A stretch of DNA of 36,571 bases from a virus. This document shows positions 8,566-16,980 of this stretch, piece after piece. The DNA is taken from positions 1 to 36,571 of IMG/VR virus record IMGVR_UViG_3300027741_000010; one strand, given 5' to 3'. Positions within the stretch are counted from its first letter, which is position 1; every line of letters begins with the position of its first letter. The notes under the pieces are model-generated. The model was given only the letters and a program-made list of their open reading frames with translations. It made no database searches and had not been told where the DNA came from. Made by a program: the position numbers and the translations under genes.

Positions 8566-8952
8566 ATGGCACACTTTGCAAAGTTAGACGAAAATAATGT
8601 TGTGTTAGAAGTGCATGTTGTTTCAAACGATGTGGTAAACAACTTGCCATTTCCTAAGAGCGAGCCTTTGGGCGTTGCTTTTTTAGTGATGTGGTCAGGT
8701 GGTTATCCGTATTGGAAACAAACTTCGTATAACATGAACTTCAGAAAGCACTTTGCTGGCATTGGTTTTGTTTATGACGAAACTTATGATGCTTTTATTC
8801 CTCCCAAGCCGGAAGAAAATAGCATCTTGAATACAGAGACGTTTTTGTGGGAAACTCCTATTAAGGTAGCAACAGATCTTTCTTCTGTATCTTATGATTC
8901 TTTGAAAGCTAAAAGTATGAACGAATCAACGACTGAAAATACAGGTGCATGA
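8566..8952 (+). CDS. Conserved fibre-cluster protein ('MAHFAKLDENNVV' family)
   Basis: The 128-residue protein opens with MAHFAKLDENNVVLEVHVVS. It has 'GYPYWKQTSYNMNFRKHFAGIGFVYDETYDAFIPPKP' in pieces and ends with a variable charged tail. This is a widespread small protein in cyanophage-like and other aquatic phage genomes, always near fibre genes; its exact role has not been settled as far as I know. It may be a virion or host-attachment component. The last bases overlap the next start (ATGA). Confidence 0.75.
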   Translation: MAHFAKLDENNVVLEVHVVSNDVVNNLPFPKSEPLGVAFLVMWSGGYPYWKQTSYNMNFRKHFAGIGFVYDETYDAFIPPKPEENSILNTETFLWETPIKVATDLSSVSYDSLKAKSMNESTTENTGA

Positions 8953-9182
8953 TGAGTCAGGATACCATTAACCTTATCTTTACAGCTTTTGGTGCAGTCG
9001 CAGGTTGGCTGTTTAAGGTTATTTGGGATTCTGTTACGACGCTTCAACATGACATTAAAGAGATGGAAAGAGACTTGCATATTAACTATATTAGCAAGGA
9101 CGATTACAAAGACGACATTGCTGAGATTAAGGAAATCTTGAAACAAATATTTGCGAAACTAGACACAAAGGCGGATAAATAA
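8949..9182 (+). CDS. Small membrane-anchored coiled-coil protein
   Basis: The 77-residue protein has one N-terminal hydrophobic segment (about residues 6-26, 'INLIFTAFGAVAGWLFKVIW'). A helical heptad-like stretch rich in Asp, Glu and Lys (about 30-74) follows. This layout resembles XhlA/hemolysin-type small phage proteins and other membrane-tethered coiled coils. A lysis-accessory or membrane-ejection role is possible, but its place between fibre and ejection genes and not beside the holin makes this uncertain. The start overlaps the preceding stop; a second ATG follows directly at 8952. Confidence 0.7.
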   Translation: MMSQDTINLIFTAFGAVAGWLFKVIWDSVTTLQHDIKEMERDLHINYISKDDYKDDIAEIKEILKQIFAKLDTKADK

Positions 9183-9511
9183 TGGCTACGACATATACAT
9201 GGGAAGTTAAATTTATGTCCTGCTATCCCCAGTATGCGGGCCAGACCGACGTGGTGTTTACCGTTGGTTGGAACCTTTGGGGCGATAACGGTACAACAAA
9301 TACCTATATTCCTGGCACGACTCAGCTCACTTATACTGCTGGCTCTCCGTTTACTCCTTACAATCAGCTTACTCAAGAGCAAGTAATCGGCTGGATTACT
9401 AGCACTTTGGGTACTGAGGGTGTTGCAGCGCAAGAGGCATTGGTTGACGCTCGGATTCATGCGATTGAAAATCCTTCGAGCGTAACACCTCCTTTACCCT
9501 GGGCAGGTTAA
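9182..9511 (+). CDS. Conserved phage protein (DUF7936-like)
   Basis: The 109-residue protein contains the recognisable pattern 'TYTWEVKFMSCYPQYAGQTD', 'FTPYNQLTQEQVIGWI' and a final 'TPPLPWAG'. Such proteins are very common in tailed-phage genomes near fibre or neck genes. Function is not established; a small structural or assembly role is the usual guess. The family number is from memory and would need a profile search. It begins and ends on overlapping start-stop signals with both neighbours. Confidence 0.75.
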   Translation: MATTYTWEVKFMSCYPQYAGQTDVVFTVGWNLWGDNGTTNTYIPGTTQLTYTAGSPFTPYNQLTQEQVIGWITSTLGTEGVAAQEALVDARIHAIENPSSVTPPLPWAG

Positions 9512-9852
9512 TGAATTTTGAAACGCTTTCTCTTGTACAATTTGGTGACGTTGAGGGTTTGGACGTATTTTTGTTTGAAAACTCAACGCAGCATCAATTG
9601 TTTAGGGACACGTTTTTTGACCAAGGACTAGAGGTTCCGGCTTTTCCTCTGGCCCATGCCGACCCTGAGAATCTGGACGACTGGCTGTTAGCTCATCAGG
9701 TTGAGCATCAGTATTTTGCTAGTCAATTAGGATTATCTAATCCATTTAATATGCTTGACGCTGATTGGCGTAAAGAGGATGATTTTTACCAGTGGCTTGC
9801 GGAGCATGTGTTGGCTCACGCGCAGATTGCTGTCGCTTTGGGGTTAACGTAA
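9511..9852 (+). CDS. Hypothetical acidic protein before ejection genes
   Basis: The 113-residue product is acidic and aromatic, with His in regular helical positions ('AHQVEHQYFASQLG', 'LAEHVLAHAQIAVALG'). It looks all-helical with no membrane segment. It is translationally coupled on both sides (TAATG signals). Its place between the fibre block and the internal virion block suggests an assembly factor or minor virion protein. I do not recognise a family. Confidence 0.65.
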   Translation: MNFETLSLVQFGDVEGLDVFLFENSTQHQLFRDTFFDQGLEVPAFPLAHADPENLDDWLLAHQVEHQYFASQLGLSNPFNMLDADWRKEDDFYQWLAEHVLAHAQIAVALGLT

Positions 9853-10352
9853 TGGTCGCACCAGCTCAACCTACAATTGGTAAAGCGTCTAAAGACAAAG
9901 ACGTTATGGGTGCTATTCGTCAGAAAAAGACGGGTAAGCAGGCAGAAAATGTCAAATTGAACTCAGAACAAATCATTGAGGCTTCTATTAAAAAAGAAGC
10001 TCCAAATATGGATACACAAAAAGTCATGGCTGGTTTGGGAGCTATGGCAAAAAGAGGGATGATTAAGTTTGTCCAGATTGGTAATACGGTCTTTTCTTTG
10101 AGAGACGTATCGCCAGGCGTTGCTGAATGGCATACATTTACTGTCGAGCCTGTTCCAACTTTAATTAAGCGGTATCAGGCAGCCATGAATACTGCGAAGG
10201 AAATGGGTTATAAGAAACTTATGTCTTATTCTACTAGCCCAGCTTTTAACAAAATTGCTCAGGAAACTGGGTTGCCTGTTAAGATTTCTCAATCTCAACA
10301 AATGGTTAATGGTAAAATGGTTCCTGCTTACAAGTATGAGATTGATGTCTAA
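9852..10352 (+). CDS. Internal virion-type protein with GNAT-like fold pattern
   Basis: I start at ATG 9852, which overlaps the preceding stop (166 residues). Residues 1-70 are basic and helical. From about residue 75 the order 'VFSLRDVSPGVAEWHTF' - 'LIKRYQAAMNTAKEMGYKKLMSYS' - 'FNKIAQETGLPVKIS' - 'YKYEIDV' resembles the strand-helix-strand plan of GNAT-like proteins found in podovirus core modules. No clear acetyl-CoA loop (R/Q-x-x-G-x-G/A) is visible, so enzymatic activity is doubtful. It directly precedes the ejection proteins and probably joins the internal core or helps its assembly. Confidence 0.6.
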   Translation: MVAPAQPTIGKASKDKDVMGAIRQKKTGKQAENVKLNSEQIIEASIKKEAPNMDTQKVMAGLGAMAKRGMIKFVQIGNTVFSLRDVSPGVAEWHTFTVEPVPTLIKRYQAAMNTAKEMGYKKLMSYSTSPAFNKIAQETGLPVKISQSQQMVNGKMVPAYKYEIDV

Positions 10353-11158
10353 TGCCAGCAACAGCTCTTATTATTCCTGCCCTTGGATTCGCCGCTGAAG
10401 CAACAGGTGTTATTGCTGCTGGTGAAACTTTGGGCGGGGTTATAGGTGCTGAAATACTTGGTGGCACAGGTGGAACAATCATAGGTACAACAACTGTAGC
10501 TGATGTTGTGGGTGGGGCTGTGCTTGGTGCTGGTGTGAACGCTGCAACATCGGCTATTCAGGGCGGCGACGTTGGGCAGGGCTTCCTTACCGGACTTGTT
10601 ACTGGTGGGGCTGGATCTGTTATATCCGGTGCTGCTAGTAGTCTTGTTGGCCCAGAAGTTGCTGGATCTACCACTTTAGCCAAAGGTCTATCTGGTGCTT
10701 TGTCTGGTGCTGGAAAGGGTGCCTTGAGCGCTGCTTTGCAAGGTGGTGATGTCGGAATGGCTGCTCTTACGGGTGGTCTTGGCGGTGGCATTACGGGTGC
10801 TGCGACTGAAGGTTTAGGGCTTGGAAAATTTGAAAGTGGCTTGTTAGGTGGTGGCGTTAACTACGCATTAGGTCAGGCTTTTGCTCCAGATGCGCCTACT
10901 CGGAGAGCCATTTCTGCCGCTCCTGTGACGCCGACCACAGCGCCAACGATTACGGGGCAAACGTCTACACCGCAATCTAGCGCTCCTTTAGGCGGTGCAT
11001 TGCTTGCATCCCCCACTTTGGGTTATACTCCTGGCAGCAGTTTCTTGGGTGGCACTGACAGCAGCAAGCCCGCTCAAAATGTTTGGAACCAAGCATCCTT
11101 AAAAGAGGGTGCAAAAGTAGGACCAAGTAGCGATGGCTCGGAAGCACAATCTAGCTGA
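10352..11158 (+). CDS. Hydrophobic Gly/Ala-rich internal (ejection) protein
   Basis: The 268-residue product is dominated by Gly, Ala, Val and Leu across residues 1-180, with long glycine-zipper-like stretches ('GGTGGTIIGTTTVADVVGGAVLG', in register with similar segments). A Pro/Thr/Ser-rich tail (about 180-268) follows. Such membrane-active sequences are typical of podovirus proteins that leave the head and line the path across the host envelope. The sequence 'AALQGGDVG' recurs at about residues 66-76 and 127-136, pointing to internal duplication. The gene overlaps its downstream neighbour by 26 bases. Confidence 0.65.
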   Translation: MPATALIIPALGFAAEATGVIAAGETLGGVIGAEILGGTGGTIIGTTTVADVVGGAVLGAGVNAATSAIQGGDVGQGFLTGLVTGGAGSVISGAASSLVGPEVAGSTTLAKGLSGALSGAGKGALSAALQGGDVGMAALTGGLGGGITGAATEGLGLGKFESGLLGGGVNYALGQAFAPDAPTRRAISAAPVTPTTAPTITGQTSTPQSSAPLGGALLASPTLGYTPGSSFLGGTDSSKPAQNVWNQASLKEGAKVGPSSDGSEAQSS

Positions 11159-12308
11159 AGTATTACAGGGTGAAGCAGTCCCGCTGCGGAAACTTGCCAA
11201 GGTTTTGCAAGGAAAAGGCCGTCGTGGTGACACTATTTTGGCTCATATTTCCCCAAAAGAAGCCAAAAAGTTGAAAGAAATGGGCGGTTCAGGGACTATC
11301 AACCCTGAAACAGGGCTGCCTGAATTTGCTGAAGATTTTGGTGCTTACGATTATACGCCCGTTGATGTTCCGTATCAGGATTCTACAACTACAAATGTAT
11401 ATCCTCAACAATCTGGAACTGGCGTGTATATTGCTGAAAATGAAGGCCAAACTCAACTTGCCGAGCAGTTTACTGGTCAGGTCCAAGATCCAATACAGGG
11501 GTCTCAAGGTCAATTGTTGTTAAGCCAACAACAGCAGCCTTATCTTGATAATCTATATCAATCCGCATTTACTCCAGCGCCACAAACAATGACTGGGTTG
11601 CAACCAGGGTATTCTGATCGTCCGTTGCAAGACATTCAGGCTCAAATTCAAGCTGCTGCCGCTGGCGGGGGAACGCCATCTCCTGTTCTTGGACCTGAGC
11701 AAGGACCACCTGCTCCATCAAAGGACCAACAACAAAAACAAGAAGAAGAAAAAAGCACTTTAGATAAATTGTTATCTAGCAAAAATGCTCTTGGTTTGGG
11801 TATCCTTGGCGCTGGTGGTTTGATGGGGTATTTGAACCAACAGAAAGCTGCGGATCAGGCTAAAGCTGCTGCTGCTCAAATTCAAGCTGCTTATGCTCAG
11901 GCTGCACAATCCCAGAAAGATCTTGCCCAGCCTTTGATTGGTCCTGGCTATACTCAGCTTTCTCAGGCGTTACAGGGATCTTTGTCAGCCACTAACCAGC
12001 AAGCATTGCAAGCTGCTCAGGCTCGTGCGGCTCAGGCTTCTGCTCGTTCTGGTGGCGTTGGTGCCGTACAAACAGCGATACAAGAAGAAGCGTTCCGTCA
12101 GCAGTTGTTATTGCAACAGCAGCAGCAGGCATTAGCTTTATTGGCTCCTGGAAATGCTATGTTGCAGGCAGCTATTAACGCTCAATTGCAAGGTACAACA
12201 CAGAGCCTCAGCACTCGTCTGGGATTAGAGCAACAAGCTAACCAAGCCGCTATGGGCCTCTATGCTGCCCTTGGCAGTGCAGTCGGTGGCGGAATTTTAA
12301 AGAGTTAA
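11133..12308 (+). CDS. Internal virion protein, Ala/Gln-rich helical
   Basis: This 391-residue protein starts inside the end of the previous gene. Its N-terminal 70 residues are basic and include 'GDTILAHISPKEAKKLKEMGGSGTINPETGLPEF' in short segments, a signature often seen in podovirus internal and P22-like proteins. The middle is Gln/Pro-rich. Residues about 215-391 are strongly helical, Ala- and Gln-rich ('KAADQAKAAAAQIQAAYAQA', 'QQLLLQQQQQALALL'), with a glycine-containing C-terminal hydrophobic helix. This matches a DNA-ejection protein that forms part of the trans-envelope channel. No enzymatic motif is visible. Confidence 0.7.
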   Translation: MARKHNLAEVLQGEAVPLRKLAKVLQGKGRRGDTILAHISPKEAKKLKEMGGSGTINPETGLPEFAEDFGAYDYTPVDVPYQDSTTTNVYPQQSGTGVYIAENEGQTQLAEQFTGQVQDPIQGSQGQLLLSQQQQPYLDNLYQSAFTPAPQTMTGLQPGYSDRPLQDIQAQIQAAAAGGGTPSPVLGPEQGPPAPSKDQQQKQEEEKSTLDKLLSSKNALGLGILGAGGLMGYLNQQKAADQAKAAAAQIQAAYAQAAQSQKDLAQPLIGPGYTQLSQALQGSLSATNQQALQAAQARAAQASARSGGVGAVQTAIQEEAFRQQLLLQQQQQALALLAPGNAMLQAAINAQLQGTTQSLSTRLGLEQQANQAAMGLYAALGSAVGGGILKS

Positions 12309-12311
12309 GAC

Positions 12312-13808
12312 ATGGCAGATCCAATTCAAAGCGGCGTTGACAGCGATTATAAAGACTCAGTTGGTGGCGACGTTGGGTTGTCTAAAGAAACTCGCACGGC
12401 TTTGGGGACAGATATGTCTGACCCTATTTCTAAATATTTCAAACAAATGAAAGATTATACGTCTGAAGAACGTAAATCATCTCAACAAGCTCAAAAAGAT
12501 ATTGTTGAAATGAAATCAAAGATGGAGGGCGAAGCTCTCCGTCGAGAATACGATTTGGCCCAAAAACAAGCCGGACAGATGTCTGGTATTATAAGTGATT
12601 ACAGCAAACAGTTAATGGCTCCTGCTCCTAAGCGGGAAATTGATCCACAAACTAAAGAAGGTATGATGGGGTTAGCTGCTCTGTTGCCTGTTGCTGGTGC
12701 TTTTTTTGGTGGTAAGGGTTTGACCTCTGCTACTGGAGCTATGCAAGCGATGACTGGCTTGGTGAAAGGATACCAAGAAGGCAACAAAGAACGCATAGCT
12801 TTTGAGCAAAAGAAGTACGATGACGCTATGAAAGAGTTTGATCGTCATCAGCAACAAATCAGAGCTGCTTTTGATCTTGCTATTAAAGGAGCGCAAGTAA
12901 ACCAAACGGCTGCTCAGGCTAAACTTAAAATGGAATTGCAGGCGTTTAATGCGCCTATGTTGGCAGAATTGCTTGAAAAGCAGGGGATTGTTAAAACCTC
13001 TGAAGACAACATCAATATGTACAATAATTTCCTCAAACAGAGGATGTCGTACGACGAAAAAATACGAGTAGCAGAATTGCGAGCAGCGGGCACTGGGGGC
13101 AGAGGGTCTAATCAAAATGCTCGTTTTGCTGCTAACATGCAAGATGCCTTTGCTCAAGCTGCTGTTGACTTGGACAATGTTACCAAAATGCCTAAAGAAA
13201 CAATTTTAGGTGCATTTTCTGGTATGACTGGTCAATCAGGAAAAGGGTTAATTGACAGCTTGGCTAATTCATTTGCTAGAAAAATTACTCCTCAAGACGA
13301 AAGAATGTTCCAACAAATTATTTCTGGTTTGGAACTTAATATGTCTAAAGCTCTTGGTGGTGGTTATGCGTCATCAAGTGCAAAACATGTTGTCGATGCT
13401 TACAAGGCACAAGTTGCGGCTTCAGGAGATAGTCCTGCAAACAAAGCATTGTTCCTTGCTCGCATGAAACAGGAACTTAATGTTTTTTCGGATAATTATG
13501 AAACATATCCAGGCGCTACACCTGATATGATTGGCAAAGTTAAAAAATATCAAGACATAATTAACAAAGCTGTTCCGTTTGATGTTAAGGATGTTTTGGA
13601 AGCTGAAAATAAAGTTAAAGGAAGTTCTAAATCTTTTGTTCCTGGAGTTGAAAAAAAGAAATCTACTTCTTCAACAACAACTTTGCCACCCGCTTCTTTG
13701 TCTGATGAAAATCAAGCGGCAGTTAATTGGATAAAACAAAATCCAACTGACCCTCGCGCAGCCCGCATGAAAGAGATTTTGAAGAAAAAAGGTGTTGAGG
13801 TAGACTAA
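12312..13808 (+). CDS. Internal virion protein, coiled-coil rich
   Basis: The 498-residue protein contains a long charged helical part (about residues 40-100 and 150-260) around a hydrophobic stretch at about 117-150 ('EGMMGLAALLPVAGAFFGGKG'). A more globular C-terminal half follows, with a Ser/Thr-rich linker near 445-465. Size, helicity and position as the third of four consecutive large helical proteins fit the ejection protein set of short-tailed phages. No lytic transglycosylase or peptidase motif is visible. The stop overlaps the next start. Confidence 0.7.
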   Translation: MADPIQSGVDSDYKDSVGGDVGLSKETRTALGTDMSDPISKYFKQMKDYTSEERKSSQQAQKDIVEMKSKMEGEALRREYDLAQKQAGQMSGIISDYSKQLMAPAPKREIDPQTKEGMMGLAALLPVAGAFFGGKGLTSATGAMQAMTGLVKGYQEGNKERIAFEQKKYDDAMKEFDRHQQQIRAAFDLAIKGAQVNQTAAQAKLKMELQAFNAPMLAELLEKQGIVKTSEDNINMYNNFLKQRMSYDEKIRVAELRAAGTGGRGSNQNARFAANMQDAFAQAAVDLDNVTKMPKETILGAFSGMTGQSGKGLIDSLANSFARKITPQDERMFQQIISGLELNMSKALGGGYASSSAKHVVDAYKAQVAASGDSPANKALFLARMKQELNVFSDNYETYPGATPDMIGKVKKYQDIINKAVPFDVKDVLEAENKVKGSSKSFVPGVEKKKSTSSTTTLPPASLSDENQAAVNWIKQNPTDPRAARMKEILKKKGVEVD

Positions 13809-15748
13809 TGGAATTTAACCCTGACAGCTTTATAGAGCAAAACAAATCATTTGATCCTGATAAATTTATGCAGGAAAACAAATCATTTGATGCGGATTCT
13901 TTTCTTAAAGAAGAAGATAAACCCAAGATTGGTCGTTCTTATCCTCGGTTGACACCTGAAGCACAAAAGAAAGGTGCTGCTCAGGCTCTTGGCTTTGGCA
14001 CGAGCGTGTTGACTGGTGTGCCTGGGTTCGCTGGTGATATTGAATCTTTGGGTAGGACTGGCGCTGAATATGCTGGTTTTGATGTTTCTCCTGAAACTGT
14101 ATTGCCAACCACACAAGAACTGACAACCAAAGTTCTTGGTCCCCCTAAAGACGAGGGTGAAGCTGCTGCCCGTGAAGCTGGTGGTATGATTGCGCCTGTA
14201 GGAACGGTTCTTGGTTCTGTTTATAAAGTATTATCTGCTCCTGGCAAGTTAGAGAGAATTTTGCAGGAAACTGGAGAACTTGGTCGTAAAGCCACTTTGA
14301 CGGCTGAAGAAAGCGCAAAGCTGCAAGCCAACCAAAAACTGATTGAAGAAGCTCGCAAGCGTCAAGCATTGCGTACAGAGCTTGGCAAAGAAGAGCGCCG
14401 TGTGCCTGAAACATCTCAGTTACATGATGCTGCACGTTCTGAAACAAAATTAGCTGCTCCTGATACAGAGGCTAATTTAGCTAATAAGACAGACATTAAC
14501 TCTAAAGTCGGTAAGTTGGCTGAACAAAAGTTTGCTGAAGCGGAAACAAAACAAGCTGTTGAGGGCGGTGGCGCTTTTGAAAACTACAAGCAAGTTGCTT
14601 CTGAATTGCAGCAAGAAGATCCGTTTGGTTTATCTAAGCCAGGCAAAACTTTGCAGAAAAAACTTGATTCTATAATCTCGGGTGGATCTGGTGAGCTTCG
14701 TCAATACGGCGAAGGTATTATCAAAATTGCTAAAGACGTTCGGCGTGAACTGTTTGGTGCTAATGTATCTGACATTACACCTCAAGAAATTAAAGCTGTT
14801 GCAGATACATTGCCAAAATTTATGTCTGAAGCTGCAAAAAATATTCAGGCAAGAACAATCCTTGAATCAAAATTAACTCAACGCAGGCCTGTTGATTTTA
14901 ACATTGTTGACCAAAAAATCAGAGAACTTCGTGGTTTAGCTGCGAATAAAAACATTGAAGGTTTTACTGGTGTTCAAGCTGATCGCCTTAAAAACATAGC
15001 TAAAGAAGTTGAAGATGCTTTGAAGTCATGGGTAGGCGAAGACGTTTACCCAAGGGCTGCATATGCCGAAGCGTCTGAAGAACTTAATAAGTTTAAAGAA
15101 GAATTGAACAGAGTGGTTTCTCGCAAGCGCGGTCAATTTGAGGCCAGCACAGGAGAAATCGTGTCTGGTGGTAATGCCGCTGATCTTATATTTAAAGATC
15201 GCAAATCTGTTAACCTTGCCAAATCTTTGCTTGGTGAAACTGAAGTATCTTCGTTGGCTGAAAAATACGCTGCTAATGAATTGAACGGCAAAAGTGGCAA
15301 GCAGATTGCTGAATGGCTCAAAAGCCCTAGTAACGCTTTTGTTTACGAAGTTAAGGGTTTGCCAGAAAAATTGCAGCGTTACGGCGCAAGCATTGCTCGG
15401 CGTGAAGAAGAGGCAACTGCGTTAGAGGCTATGCGTAAACAGCAGCAGAAGGCCATCAAAGAGTCTGAGGGTGTTCGTGCAGCAACCAGAGGCACTCTGG
15501 CTGAGAAGCAGGATGTTATTGGCAAGATCAACAAAGCTCTTGAAAAACCAGAAGAACTGCCTGCCAAGTTTGGTAAATTGCGCGAAGACATGGAAAAGAT
15601 TGGCGTGTTTGCCAAAGAAGATCTGGACGCTTTGCAATCTCAGGTCGATCAAATTTCTAAGATTGTTGATCAGCGCAAAAAGAGAGAAGAGGCATCTCTT
15701 TTCGTTAATGCCCTGTTAAAGAAAATATTTACGTTGGGAATAAAATGA
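13808..15748 (+). CDS. Largest internal virion/ejection protein
   Basis: This 646-residue protein begins with three short repeats of an F(N/D)(P/A)D.F..(Q/E).(N/E) type (residues 3-35), probably a docking peptide. A hydrophobic Gly/Pro-rich region (about 55-150) follows, then very long charged helices (about 150-640) with high Glu, Lys and Ala content. This is the layout of the largest ejection proteins of podoviruses. I see no conserved lysozyme 'EGG' or transglycosylase 'ESxF' signature, so peptidoglycan cutting on entry would need another protein. The gene overlaps the next by four bases (ATGA). Confidence 0.7.
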   Translation: MEFNPDSFIEQNKSFDPDKFMQENKSFDADSFLKEEDKPKIGRSYPRLTPEAQKKGAAQALGFGTSVLTGVPGFAGDIESLGRTGAEYAGFDVSPETVLPTTQELTTKVLGPPKDEGEAAAREAGGMIAPVGTVLGSVYKVLSAPGKLERILQETGELGRKATLTAEESAKLQANQKLIEEARKRQALRTELGKEERRVPETSQLHDAARSETKLAAPDTEANLANKTDINSKVGKLAEQKFAEAETKQAVEGGGAFENYKQVASELQQEDPFGLSKPGKTLQKKLDSIISGGSGELRQYGEGIIKIAKDVRRELFGANVSDITPQEIKAVADTLPKFMSEAAKNIQARTILESKLTQRRPVDFNIVDQKIRELRGLAANKNIEGFTGVQADRLKNIAKEVEDALKSWVGEDVYPRAAYAEASEELNKFKEELNRVVSRKRGQFEASTGEIVSGGNAADLIFKDRKSVNLAKSLLGETEVSSLAEKYAANELNGKSGKQIAEWLKSPSNAFVYEVKGLPEKLQRYGASIARREEEATALEAMRKQQQKAIKESEGVRAATRGTLAEKQDVIGKINKALEKPEELPAKFGKLREDMEKIGVFAKEDLDALQSQVDQISKIVDQRKKREEASLFVNALLKKIFTLGIK

Positions 15749-15936
15749 GTAAGAAAAACAATGGCATAAACCCAGATCTTGAGAAAGCAGTTTCAGAACT
15801 GCTCAAGTCTATGAACACTTTGGACATAGATGAGAAACTCAAGATCATTGACCGAGCTATCAATCTTGAGAAACTGAAACAAAAAGTTTCTGAAGATGAA
15901 TGGGGTTCTGGCTTTAAGACAGATCCTGATGTATAA
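15745..15936 (+). CDS. Small helical protein after ejection genes
   Basis: The 63-residue product is charged and predicted helical ('LEKAVSELLKSMNTLDIDEKLKIIDRAI'), with no membrane segment. Its start overlaps the stop of the largest ejection protein (ATGA), so it is probably co-translated and may act as a cap or chaperone for it. The outline also resembles some small phage regulatory helices. No named family. Confidence 0.65.
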   Translation: MSKKNNGINPDLEKAVSELLKSMNTLDIDEKLKIIDRAINLEKLKQKVSEDEWGSGFKTDPDV

Positions 15937-15963
15937 CATCTATGTTTAACAGGGGTCATAAAC

Positions 15964-16200
15964 ATGGATGCAACAATTCTGACTATCATTCGCGTAGGTC
16001 TGTCGGTGCTCACCGGAAGACTTTTAACTCTACTAAGCCTTCTAATGGTGTTCATCCTGTCTTGCTGGGTCATGTACGACCCGTCTCCATTAAGGATGTA
16101 CGTCGCAGGGGGATTCGCTATACTGGTGTTCATCCCTTCGATTGCTAAGGAGACTAAAAATGAAAGACCGTCCCAACCACATCTCCCCGACAGTGAATGA
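15964..16200 (+). CDS. Small double-TM membrane protein (holin-like candidate)
   Basis: The 78-residue protein has two closely spaced hydrophobic segments (about residues 4-34 and 43-62) and a charged cytoplasmic-type C-terminus. It follows an AGGGGTC ribosome-site motif six bases before ATG. Small proteins of this shape recur in short-tailed phages upstream of lysis genes. It could be a second holin, an antiholin or a virion membrane component. A three-TM holin is encoded 1.4 kb downstream, so this one is not needed to explain lysis. It overlaps the following gene by 41 bases in another frame. Confidence 0.7.
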   Translation: MDATILTIIRVGLSVLTGRLLTLLSLLMVFILSCWVMYDPSPLRMYVAGGFAILVFIPSIAKETKNERPSQPHLPDSE

Positions 16201-16378
16201 GATCGCTGTACCTACTCGTCCCCAGAAGCCTCGTGACAGCTATGGTCAGGGCCGTGGTGGCGTGTTCCAGCCAGGTCGTGCGCCACAAGGTGGCTTTCAC
16301 CCTGTGTGGGACTTTGGACCTAATCCCACTGATGTGAAAAACAGCCCAGTGTCCAAGCCGGAGAAGGGGACAATCTAA
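16160..16378 (+). CDS. Small Pro/Gly-rich protein
   Basis: I choose ATG 16160, preceded by AAGGAG at 16146-16151, giving 72 residues. The product is rich in Pro, Gly, Arg and Gln ('GQGRGGVFQPGRAPQGGFHP') and looks unstructured. No membrane or catalytic motif is present. Its start is nested in the membrane-protein gene, suggesting coupled expression. Its role is unknown; it may be a minor virion component. Confidence 0.6.
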   Translation: MKDRPNHISPTVNEIAVPTRPQKPRDSYGQGRGGVFQPGRAPQGGFHPVWDFGPNPTDVKNSPVSKPEKGTI

Positions 16379-16734
16379 TGTCCATTACCTCTGCTTTTCA
16401 GGCTATGAGCAAGACGTACAAAGCCAACGCAACTACGTCTACTCAAACCCTCACAATCACTCCTGATTCGCCTTGCACCAAGCTGTGTGTGGCAAACCAT
16501 CAGCCAACTGGTAGCGGTGGTCAGCCTGTATATTTTAATTTAAGCACTTCTAATGCTTCGATTACTTGCACAGCTCCATCAAACGGATCTCCGCAGTCTT
16601 GCTTAGTGTCTGTGCCTGGCACTATCAAGGTGTTTCAGATCCCAGGTCAAGCATCCAATACAAATCCATTGTATGTAGCTTTTATTGGTGAAGCTGCATC
16701 TGAGTGCTACTTTACTCTTGGTGAGGGCATCTAA
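16378..16734 (+). CDS. Small beta-rich virion protein, possible paralogue of the gene at 4162
   Basis: The 118-residue protein is Ser/Thr-rich and beta-type, and ends 'YFTLGEGI'. It has four cysteines (in 'PCTKLC', 'ITC' and 'QSC') plus a late 'ECYF'. Overall order and ending parallel the 109-residue fibre-cluster protein at 4162-4491. A decoration or structural role is likely but not shown. Start and stop overlap with both neighbours. Confidence 0.65.
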   Translation: MSITSAFQAMSKTYKANATTSTQTLTITPDSPCTKLCVANHQPTGSGGQPVYFNLSTSNASITCTAPSNGSPQSCLVSVPGTIKVFQIPGQASNTNPLYVAFIGEAASECYFTLGEGI

Positions 16735-16961
16735 TGTCTGGACCTTCTCTTTCAGTTGGACGTGGTGAGAAACAGTCTGTAGCAGCTGGCGGTGGCCTGA
16801 CTGAAAAGGGTCGCAAGAAGTACAACCGTGCGACTGGCAGCAAGCTCAAGGCTCCGACGAAAGATACCAGTAACCCTCGTCACAAGTCATTCTGTGCTCG
16901 TTCTAAGAGCTGGAAAGGTGAGCGTGGCAAGGCTGCTCGTAGGCGTTGGGGATGTCGTTAA
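16734..16961 (+). CDS. Basic DUF6321-like phage protein
   Basis: The 75-residue protein has the pattern 'AGGGLTEKGRKKYNRATGS', then 'LKAPTKD', 'HKSFCARS' and a final 'ARRRWGC', which I recognise from a widespread family of small basic phage proteins (DUF6321, name from memory). The strong positive charge and conserved Cys suggest nucleic-acid binding or a compact metal-stabilised fold. Function is unknown. It is the last of a tightly overlapped run that began at 15745. Confidence 0.8.
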   Translation: MSGPSLSVGRGEKQSVAAGGGLTEKGRKKYNRATGSKLKAPTKDTSNPRHKSFCARSKSWKGERGKAARRRWGCR

Positions 16962-16980
16962 CTGCTAATAGGGGTCGAGA

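Noticed and set aside
12672-13157. A 161-residue - strand reading frame in the ejection block
   Set aside because: Antisense to an internal virion gene; Ser/Leu/Phe-rich composition typical of shadow frames.
13808-15748. Lytic transglycosylase or lysozyme domain in the largest ejection protein
   Set aside because: I looked for the catalytic signatures and saw none; the protein is mostly long charged helix.
15942-16148. A 68-residue alternative frame over the double-TM protein gene
   Set aside because: No ribosome site; the other frame has AGGGGTC upstream and a coherent two-segment membrane protein.
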